NCBI RefSeq assembly: GCF_011386835.1
Contig: NC_088800.1
Location: 2,232,001 to 2,296,000 of the forward strand
Direction: 5' to 3'
Length of the DNA stretch: 64,000 nt
DNA from: Chrysemys picta bellii
Taxonomy: Eukaryota; Chordata; Testudines; Emydidae
Shown here piece after piece: positions 56,066 to 64,000 of this stretch. Made by a program: the position numbers and the translations under genes. The notes below the pieces were generated by a model. The model was not told the origin of the DNA. It did no database searches and saw nothing but the letters and a program-made list of their open reading frames with translations. Numbering within the stretch: position 1 is the first letter of the stretch; each line of letters starts with the position of its first letter.

Positions 56066-56725
56066 CAGGGCCGGCGCAACCCATTAGGCACCCTAACGTT
56101 TAAGGTGCGGTGACTGCGGTGACCGTGGCGGCCGGATCTTCGGCCGCCCCGGTCGTCATCGGTATTTCGGGGGCGGGACCTTCCACCGCCTCTGTCGGGG
56201 GCAGCATTTTGGGGGCGGGACCTTCCGCCGCCTCTGTCGGGGGCAGCATTTTGGGGGCGGGACCTTCCGCCGCCTCTGTCGGGGGCAGCATTTTGGGGGC
56301 GGGACCTTCCGCCGCCTCTGTCGGGGGCAGCATTTTGGGGGCGGGACCTTCCGCCGCCTCTGTCGGGGGCAGCATTTTGGGGGCGGGACCTTCCGCCACC
56401 TCTGTCGGGGGCAGCATTTTGGGGGCGGGACCTTCCGCCGCCTCTGTCGGGGGCAGCATTTTGGGGGCGGGACCTTCCGCCGCCTCTGTCGGGGGCAGCA
56501 TTTTGGGGGCGGGACCTTCCGCCGCCTCTGTCGGGGGCAGCATTTTGGGGGCGGGACCTTCCGCCACCTCTGTCGGGGGCAGCATTTTGGGGGCGGGACC
56601 TTCCGCCACCTCTGTCGGGGGCAGCATTTTGGGGGCGGGACCTTCCGCCACCTCTGTCGGGGGCAGCATTTTGGGGGCGGGACCTTCCGCCACCTAGGGT
56701 GGCAAAAAAGCTGGCAGCACTCCTG
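56066..56725. mobile_element. hAT-like MITE expanded by a 42-bp minisatellite
   Basis: It begins cagggccggcgcaaccc and ends gctggcagcactcctg, as in 15178-15354. Flanking 8-mers gtggtgag and gaggtgga are only partly alike, so the target duplication is worn. It sits inside the CR1 copy. Confidence 0.88.
56169..56697. repeat. 42-bp minisatellite, about 12.6 copies
   Basis: The unit combines gggggcagcattttgggggc, gggaccttccgccgcctctg and tc. Copies are almost identical; the main variation is gccgcc versus gccacc. Because 42 is divisible by three and the unit lacks stops, three long frames stay open (plus 56110-56697; minus 56100-56693 and 56026-56799). None is a real gene. Confidence 0.97.
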
Positions 56726-56935
56726 GAGGTGGATTCTCCATCTCTTGATATCTTCAGATCAAGACTGGATGCCTTTCTGGAAGGATATGCTTTAGCCAAA
56801 CAGCAACTATTTGTGTCAATACAGGGGCAACGGGGTGAAATTTAAAAGTCTTTGATACACAGCAGGTCAGACTAGATGATCTAATGGTCTCTTGTAGCCT
56901 TAACTCTATGAATATGAGTTAAGGCTGCAAGTAAC

Positions 56936-57689
56936 TCTGATCTCAGCAAATTAAATGAGTGGTTCACATTGCTTTGATTGCTTTCTCTGGATTGCATGTA
57001 AGCAACTCCACCAATTACTGAAAATGTAAAAATGGGCAAGGTTATGTCTCGGGTTGTCTAGTTTCACCAGGGATTTTCTTTGCTGAAGAGATGATGAATA
57101 CGGGTCTAGTGGAGGTTGAGTCTCTTGTTTGCTATTTCTAACTGGTTTTGGTTTTTGTTTGTTTTGCAGTCCCTTCTGCATCCCCAGAGATAGCAGCAGC
57201 CTGGGAGCAGTCATTTAGACTGCAGCCTAGCCTCCCATTATACCACGTAGGCCGAATGCCCCCTTCAGCTGAACTTCTCAACTCTAGGCACAAGTCGCAG
57301 CGATCTAGCTTTTAATACATTCTTTGTTAAACACAACTCTGAAGGGTTTCATGTTTCTTTCTGGGCAGACAAAAAGCTCTTTTCCAGACACATTAAAGTG
57401 ATAAGGATGACGAATATTTAACATGCTATTATCAGTGACATCTAATCCTCTCATTATGTTGCTTTTGCTTTTCAGCAATGTTAACCCTCGCAGCCCCAGA
57501 GAGATTTCCAGCAGACAGGAGATTGTCTGGTACCATGGCACATGTATATGTTTCTCTGACAGAAGGTGAAAGGAGCAAGGAATAAACAAAATGCCTGTTA
57601 CATAAAAGAGCATTATGCCTGCAGCCAAGGTAAGTAAATAAAGCCAGTAAATAGTCTGCATTGTTCAGGTTAGACACAGAAATGTCTGG
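56936..57689. other. non-coding stretch
   Basis: No exon or repeat was recognised. The minus frame at 57305-57661 shows no known domain. Confidence 0.45.
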
Positions 57690-59000
57690 GGCTAGTCCAA
57701 CATCTCCAGGGATCAGTGCAGGATTGTGCTTGACAGGACATTTTCTAGTGCTTAGTCCAGGTTTGTTTTAGCCATTTCAAGTGATGGGACATCACCACTA
57801 AATTGAGTGGCTATTTCACAATCTAACAGATCTTCCCGTCAGCAAGTTTTCTTTTGATATTCAGTTCCAACTTCCCTCTCTTAACTACAGCCTCTGACTT
57901 CTAGTTCTATCTCCTTGTACCACACTAAACAATTCCCCTCCATCCTTGGGGCTACTTTCAAACCAGTTTTACCCTGGTGAAACACTAGTGCCTCCAGTGG
58001 AGTTACTCCAGATTTGCATTGCTGAGAGGACAATCTGCCTGTTGCTGTTTGCACTCATCAGAGATTTGTAGGTGGTTTTCATGTTCCCACTTAGTTGTTG
58101 CTTAGCCAAGATATCTCTGTTTAGCTCTTGTGCAAAGCGCTCCTTCCAGCCTCCTAATAATGTTTAATGATCTCTGAACTCTCTCCAATTTCTCTACATC
58201 TATTTACCCAGAACCGAATGCAATAGTCCATGTGCTGTCTCCCAGATTATCCTAGAGAGAAGTGATCACTATCCTTTATCCCATTGATACCTGTATGCTG
58301 TAGCCACTATCCCATTGGTCTCTTTTCTCGCCATACTGCATTGTAAACCTGTAGCTAAATTACGGCCCACTATCCCACTTAGATCTCTTTCTGCATTACT
58401 GCTGTTCAGATTTCTGGCTCCCACTGCTATTTCTTCAGATAGATTCATTGGCTATTATCAAGCTGACTATCATACTGTTATTTCCTGCCTTTCTTTCTAG
58501 TCACTTTATTACATCTCTGTCCTCGCTTCTGTTTGTATCACCTCCTGATTTAGTAACTTCCATGAATTTCATTAACACTCTGCTAGTCCCTAGAGCGGTA
58601 AGGTTTTCTGTTTATCATTACCTTTGTATGTGGCACATCAGCCGTTTGAAATCCATGTGACAGTGCTCCTTTCCGAGCCAAATTGATTTAATGTTGCAAA
58701 TAAGATTTCATGAGACTTTGGATCAAATGCTTTCCTTGGTTTGCGTATATAACATCTAATGCATTCCCTTCATTTACTAACTTTGAATTTTTATCAGAAA
58801 AGCAATTACATTTGTCTGGTCTGATTAGGTCTTGATTAGCTCATGCTGCTCACTGCTAGTGTTTCTATAATCCTCTAATAAACGCACACATAGTCTCTTA
58901 ATAGTCTGCTGAGGAGTTAAAATGAGTTGTAGTTGACAAGATAATTTATTTCCTTTTCCTGAACATCAAAACCACATTTGTTTTTTTCCAATCACCTCGT
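57690..59000 (-). mobile_element. old diverged CR1 copy
   Basis: Worn CR1 phrases appear in order: ctagtccaacatctccaggg, gtgatgggacatcaccact, gaactctctccaatttctct, agaaccgaatgcaatagtcc, and gaaaagcaattacatttgtc, then tggtctgattaggt. No frame is open. It is older than the other CR1 copies here. Confidence 0.75.
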
Positions 59001-59039
59001 ACATCCCAAGTGTTTAAAAATAATTATTTTTTATTACTC

Positions 59040-59130
59040 ACATTGCTGTGGTGCCCAGAAGACTCCAATCAGTATCAAGATGCTATTGTACAAGGTGCTG
59101 TACAAACACAGATCTAAGGGGTAGAATCTG
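59040..59130. repeat. old interspersed repeat fragment
   Basis: The phrase tgtggtgcccagaagactcc, later acaaggtgctgtacaaacac, belongs to the same dispersed family as 1495-1640. Confidence 0.55.
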
Positions 59131-59146
59131 ATGCTGTTGCTTAGAG

Positions 59147-59560
59147 CAATGGCTTTCAACCTTCCCAGACCACTGTACTCCTTTCAGGAGGCTGATTGGT
59201 CCTACGTACCCCCAAGTTTCACCTCACTTAAAAACTACTTGCTTATAAAATCAGACATAAAAATACAAAAGCGTCACAGCACACTCTTACTCAAAAATTG
59301 CTGACTTTCTCATTTTTACCATATCATTATAAAATAAATCAATTGGCATATAAATATTGTCCTTACATTTCAGAGTATAGTGTATATAGAGCAGTATAAA
59401 CAAGTCACTGTCTGGATGAAAGTTTAGTTTGTACTGACTTCACTAGGGCTTTTTATGGAGCCTGTTGTAAAACCAGGCAAATCTCTAGCGGAGTTGATGT
59501 ATCCCCTGGAAGAGCTCTGTGTACCCCCAGGGTATGTGTATCCCTGGTTGAGAACCACTG
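59147..59560. mobile_element. hAT-like MITE (caatggctttcaacc ends)
   Basis: The ends caatggctttcaacc and ggttgagaaccactg are inverted repeats. Flanking 8-mers gcttagag and gtttagag match 7/8. The two sides mirror each other in cgtacccccaag and tgtacccccagg. It is 414 bp and non-coding. Confidence 0.88.
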
Positions 59561-59638
59561 GTTTAGAGTGCATAGCACTTTATTCCACGAGTAATCCCAC
59601 TAAGTGAACAGTGTTGCTTCACTGGGTCTGGCCCTAAG

Positions 59639-59863
59639 CAGGGCCGGCTCCAGGGTTTTGGCCGCCCCAAGCAGCCAAACAAACAAACAAACAAAGAGCC
59701 GTGATCGCGATCTGCGGTGGCAATTCGGCGGGAGGTCCTTCGCTCTGAGCAGGAGTGAGGGACCATCCGCCAAATTGCCGCCGAACAGCTAAACGTGCCG
59801 CCCCTCTCCGAAGTGGCCGCCCCAAGCACCTGCTTGGTAAGCTGGTGCCTGGAGCCAGCCCTG
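59639..59863. mobile_element. hAT-like MITE (cagggccggctccagg ends), complete
   Basis: Ends cagggccggctccagg and cctggagccagccctg are inverted repeats (15/16). The exact 8-mer gccctaag flanks both sides (59631-59638 and 59864-59871). The interior has (caaa)n at about 59677-59695 and gccgccccaag near both ends. It is the intact counterpart of 43715-43945. Confidence 0.95.
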
Positions 59864-59871
59864 GCCCTAAG

Positions 59872-62661
59872 ACAAGTGACAGGGAAAGAAAACACTAAAA
59901 TATGCGCAATGTGTATGCACAATTTTTATGTGCAAATATACTCAGCTGGTATAAACCAATGCAGCTTCGTCGAAGCCACTAGAGCTACATTGATTCACCC
60001 CAGCTGAGGATCTGACCCATACATTTTTCCTGGTGTTGCCTGCAGCCCAGCCATCTCTTGTTGGCTGATTTCTTGTGGCCATTGCAGCCGAACTCTTGAG
60101 AAGGTTTTAAAGGAGGAGAGAGCCCTGCATGGTTCCATGCACAAGGGGTGGTGTGGAAGAAGGCACACGGCAGTTGGGACAATGGGCAGGTGGGTGTTTG
60201 AGGCTGGGGCTGTTGGCAGTGCGGAGAGAAGAGAGGTCAGGTCACAAGACAGTAGTGAAAGGGAGAGCAGCGAAAGGCCTCAATGGTGATGAGGAAAGAA
60301 GCTGGAACTTGAAATGGCAGACGTGGAGGGAGGGTTCATTGATTCAGAAATGTCTTCTCAGTCTATCCTGAGATTGTGCTCAAGAGTCATCCCACTTGTG
60401 CCAGTTACACCCACGACAGATCACGGTCGTCATTGTTCAGCAACAGCCGTAAATGTTCTTCTGACTTTTCCAGACTCCAGAGGCAGCTCAGAACATTACC
60501 AGGCCTCAGCTTATGTGGCAGAGTAACTCCATCTTCTGTCCAGTTTTTGAAAGTTGGAAACAAATGTGAAATGATTTGAGTTAAGCCAAAGCGCCCTGTT
60601 CTCCTCTGGCATCAAGGGATGTTTTGGCTGGAAGCGGAAGTGATGCAGAAGTTCCACTGAACTCACCAATACTTAAAGCTGCTGCGAAGTGAGCTAACCT
60701 TTCCTCAAGGACAGGAATGGAAATATTTAGATACATTTCACAAGACAGACGTTCTACTCTGTTCTTTTTACTGCAAAACTTTATGGTGAGCAACATTATG
60801 ATTCAAATCTTTCTCCTTAAAGCAGTGTTTATCTCCAGGTTAAAAGACATTTATGAGAAATCCTGATCTACAATTCAGGATAACAGAGAGAGACTTGAAA
60901 GACATGGAATGCAAGCACATGCATTTGGCATCTGTTCTATCTGATTTCCATCCTACATATGCCAGGCTTCCTCCAATAAAAAATCACCAACAGAGCAAGA
61001 TGAGAGATTTTCTAGAAAAGAAAACTTTAAATGTTTCTCCTTCACCCTATATTACGGTTAGATTTTGTTAGCAAAGTTTTTTTATTTGAAACATTTACCC
61101 CTACTCACACTGAGAAGCACCTTACTCTAAAAGTAGTCCCATTGATTTCAGTAGTCTTACTCATGCGGTACGCCACTGTTCAGAATAAGTAAGGGGATCA
61201 CAATCAGAACCACTAGTCCTAAAAAGTGATCATTACTTTAGTGTACATTTGATGGTCCCCTTCCTATCTGTGATATTCTTATGAGAGCCTTTTAGATCTT
61301 TTGAAATGTAATAAATAATGCACAACAACACAACTTCGTACTGTGATGCAGCGCACCCAAGTAAAAGAATGACATTCGCCTACTAGCACTACCAATCTTC
61401 TTGCAAATGTAGATGTGTGAATGTTGACATGATACATTTCTTTGGAAGTAGCCAGTTAGTATTTACAACTCTTCAGCTATGAGCTTCTAAGATACCAACA
61501 TTCCCCTTTCGAATGGCGAAGTGCCTTTGATCTTTGAGAAGATCATCCAGGCAGTCCCTGTGGACTGATGAGGTCATAACATGAGGCAGTCCTGGGTAGA
61601 GGGAGGAGAAGAGGATGAGCCCCACTCCTGCTTGGCAATGTGCAGCCTCCGCAGTCCACACAGGTGAACAAATGAAGATTTTATAGCACACAAGTTATTT
61701 CTGAATTCTAGCAGCCCAAGGGAGGGGACCCCCTGCCAGCTCCAAACTTCTACTTATATTGGGGGTGGGAGAATTTTAGTTTAAAGCCTTATAGGTGTGT
61801 GCAATTATATTCTTTGAAGTTTTCATCTACTTTTTAAAAGTTACACTATAAACATTGAAAAACAATGTTTTTACCAACCTAGATGTGCTCTAGCCCTGTA
61901 GCACCATTTTGGTGTGTGCAGGGCGTAGGGGAGGAGACTGGTTCTTGGATCTGATGCAGATTGAATGAAGGTATAACTTTGATGTGCATTATAATGGCTA
62001 TAAATAATCGAAGGAAATACATGAGATAATGGCACTGAGAATTCAAGGAGTGATTTCTTGTATTGTAAACATTCTGGACAGAATTATTTCTATGACTTGC
62101 TGACCATAGTCTACTCCTCATGCTACCTGGCCACAAAACGCTTTGGATGGAATCAAAGTATAACTATAGGCACTGGATAATGATACTCTCCTTCTCTCTG
62201 TGGTTTGTGCCATTATTATTCCTCCTGGAATGGCCATCATGCTTCTCTCTCAAGGGTTCTTCAAAATGCCCCTGGGAATTCAGACTCCCCCGTACAGTAC
62301 AAATATGCTTCCTCCCGAATTTAAATAGGTTCATAATTGCAATTATGGCAGCCCAGCTGCACGGTGATGAGGGGTAACTGCTTAGGGTGGCAGAGGAAAG
62401 GAATGTTACATTTTCACGCAACATATCAGAAGATCAACTAGTCTTTTGTAAGCAGCTCTCAAGTGACTGGTTTGTGGAAAAACCCTGCAGCTTCAGGGCT
62501 GGCTTTCTGATTGTATGTGTTCCCAAATGTTGATTATCTGCACAGTCTGACTATCATAAAAGATACTCTTTGCAGCTGTCAGCTACATACTAGTATGTTA
62601 GAGCAGAGTGTTAGAATAGGCTAACTTATGGAAATAAGTAAATTTCTGTCAGTCTGAACTC
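59872..62661. other. non-coding stretch, presumed intronic
   Basis: No exon or clear transposon was recognised in about 2.8 kb. Frames of 60-90 codons occur on both strands without known domains. Confidence 0.5.
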
Positions 62662-62668
62662 TTAGACT

Positions 62669-62792
62669 TAGGGTGACCAGATGTCCCGATTTTATAGGGA
62701 CAGTCCTGATTTTTGGGTCTTTTTCTTATATAGGCTCCTATTACCCCCCACCCCGTGTCCCAATTTTTCACATTTGCTGTCTGGTCACCCTA
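62669..62792. mobile_element. hAT-like MITE (tagggtgaccag ends), 124 bp
   Basis: Ends tagggtgaccagatg and tgtctggtcaccct(a) are inverted repeats. Flanking 8-mers cttagact and attagact match 7/8. It is a longer relative of 3641-3729. Confidence 0.88.
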
Positions 62793-63049
62793 TTAGACTC
62801 ATTCTACCACCAGAATTACTTAGTTGTATTGCAGAGCACTCCACTTTTCTCTAGGTTATTGTAGCACAATCTGATTTGGATTCAGCCCCCAAAATGCTCC
62901 TGAACCCACCAAGTCTGGGGGAAAAGAGCAACAAAAACCAGAGCTGATGACAAGGAGGGTTTATAGCCAGAGCCACTTGAGGGATAAAGGCTCCTCTGCC
63001 ACTTTCCAGATGACTCTTGAGAGGCACTAAACAGTCCAGACTCTCAACG

Positions 63050-63642
63050 GCAGCAACTCCCCTCCTTGGCTGTATAAACAGAGTGATATTGAGTAGGAGT
63101 AGGGAGATTATATTATCTCTGCATTTGGCACTGGACTCCCGTGTCCAGTTCTGGTGTCCACAATTCAAGACGGCTGTTGATAAATTGGAGAGGGTTCAGG
63201 GAAGAGCCATGAGACTGACTGAAGAACTGGAAAACAGGCCTCTAGTGAGAAACTCCAGGAGCTCAATCTGTTTAGCTTAATGAAGAGACAACTCAGGTGA
63301 CTTGATCACTGTCTATAACTACCTACGTGGGGAACAAATGCAGGCTCTTCAATGTAGCTGACAAAGGTCTGACAAGATCCAATGGCTGGGAGCGGAAAGT
63401 CGACAAATTCAGAATAGAAACAAGGTGCAAATTGTTAATAGTGAAGGTAATTCTCCATTGGATCAACTTACTACGGAGTCTGCATTATCGGACATTTTAA
63501 AATTAATACTGGATGCTTTTCTAACAGATCGGCTCTTGTTCAAACAGGCATTAATATAGGGCAGTCCTATGGCCAGTGTCATGCAGCAGGTCAGACTGGA
63601 TGATAGCCGTGGTCCTTTCTGGCCTTAGAGTCTATGAACCCT
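63050..63642 (+). mobile_element. CR1 3' end with C-terminal remnant
   Basis: Frame 63017-63280 keeps the CR1 connection-domain pattern (LDSRVQFWCPQFKTAVDKLE, then RVQGRAM). The 3' end follows (gcagcaggtcagactggatg, then tttctggccttagagtctat). It is 5'-truncated and broken. Confidence 0.88.
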
Positions 63643-64000
63643 TCCTCCTGGCCTGCCACTTCCAGCCCTACCTGCCAGTTTGGCTTCCTTCCACTATAGC
63701 CAGCTAGGGGAAAGCTGCAGGTTTGGGGGAATTGCCTCCAAGCCAAACAACAATCCAAAAGCCAGCTGCTGTCACTGAAGTGGGCCTCCCACACCTCCAT
63801 AACTGGCACCTGGAGGCAGTCACTGGGCCATGGCCTCCTCAGCTTCCTGTCTGCTTCCCCCACCCCTGCATGGAGCAGGAAGTGAAGACAGGGGCCCAGG
63901 AAACTAACTAGGGTCTAAAATTAAACGATGCAAAAGGAGGTTTACAAACAAAACAGGCTGGGAGCCACCTGGTCAGAAATACTCCGATACTGTCAGATTT
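63643..64000. other. non-coding stretch
   Basis: No exon was recognised; the frames here show no TSP1 or other known domain. Confidence 0.45.

Larger units (their letters stand above)
54075..56935 (+). mobile_element. CR1 LINE, long but decayed, split by a MITE
   Basis: It begins with the end of the endonuclease (GRSGGCLGSRDHDLITFN, frame 54093-54416), passes through the linker, and reaches reverse transcriptase (SSGVPRGLILGPM, frame 55349-55834). The FADD block is not recognisable. The C-terminal domain follows, interrupted at 56066-56725 by a MITE and resuming with ggtggattctccatctcttg. The 3' end is at about 56860-56935 (cagcaggtcagactagatga). Many stops and frameshifts are present. Confidence 0.9.

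Noticed and set aside
56026..56799. 257-codon minus frame with 14-residue repeats, and overlapping frames of 195-197 codons
   Set aside because: All arise from the 42-bp minisatellite, whose unit has no stop in three frames. There is no domain, no conserved start, and it lies inside a MITE in a dead CR1.

Overview
This window is nuclear DNA of a vertebrate, almost certainly a turtle. It is dominated by CR1-type LINE fragments, by a tRNA-derived SINE of the tortoise/turtle type (38259-38436), by many short hAT-like non-autonomous DNA transposons, and by a short Penelope/SINE-like repeat that I know as common in turtle sequence. There are no operons, bacterial-type genes, rRNA genes, CRISPR arrays or functional tRNA genes. 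Nearly all short open frames are chance or repeat-derived.

Host gene content is sparse. I recognise one host coding exon: 23619-23782 on the minus strand, a terminal exon with a strong splice acceptor. It encodes the cysteine-rich PLAC domain and C-terminus of an ADAMTS metalloprotease and best matches ADAMTS7. By this reading, 23783-64000 is mostly the last intron of that minus-strand gene, about 21525-23618 is its 3' UTR and proximal flank, and 1-21500 is intergenic DNA downstream of it. I found no further exon of the gene.

Region by region: 1-21500 holds a CR1 copy (158-1425), small MITEs (3641-3729, 11778-12080, 15178-15354, 18777-18925), three copies of the Penelope/SINE-like repeat (11713, 14666, 21379), and long stretches of apparently unique DNA. 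21525-23782 holds the ADAMTS-type 3' UTR and exon. 25742-30535 holds CR1 pieces, one of them interrupted by a complete hAT transposon (27693-30053) with an intact 602-residue transposase and a perfect 8-bp target duplication. 30631-34540 holds MITEs and tandem-repeat-bearing elements. 35795-37022 is a CR1 3' half. 37891-38530 is a cluster of three SINE-like insertions. 38780-47396 holds scattered MITEs. 47511-48490 looks like a solo LTR. 50548-51668 is a large GC-rich hAT-like MITE. 52206-52413 is a second inverted-dimer insertion. 53474-56935 holds two CR1 fragments, one split by a MITE carrying a 42-bp minisatellite. 57690-59000 is an old CR1. 59147-63642 holds more MITEs and a CR1 3' end.

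The most interesting signals are: (1) the intact hAT transposase; (2) the Penelope/SINE-like repeat family, which carries a hammerhead-ribozyme-like core, inserts with 10-18 bp target duplications, and occurs twice as an almost perfect inverted dimer that inserted as one unit; (3) minisatellite expansion inside MITEs; and (4) the terminal ADAMTS exon. All of this comes from reading the sequence and comparing it with remembered families. No alignment or database search was run.
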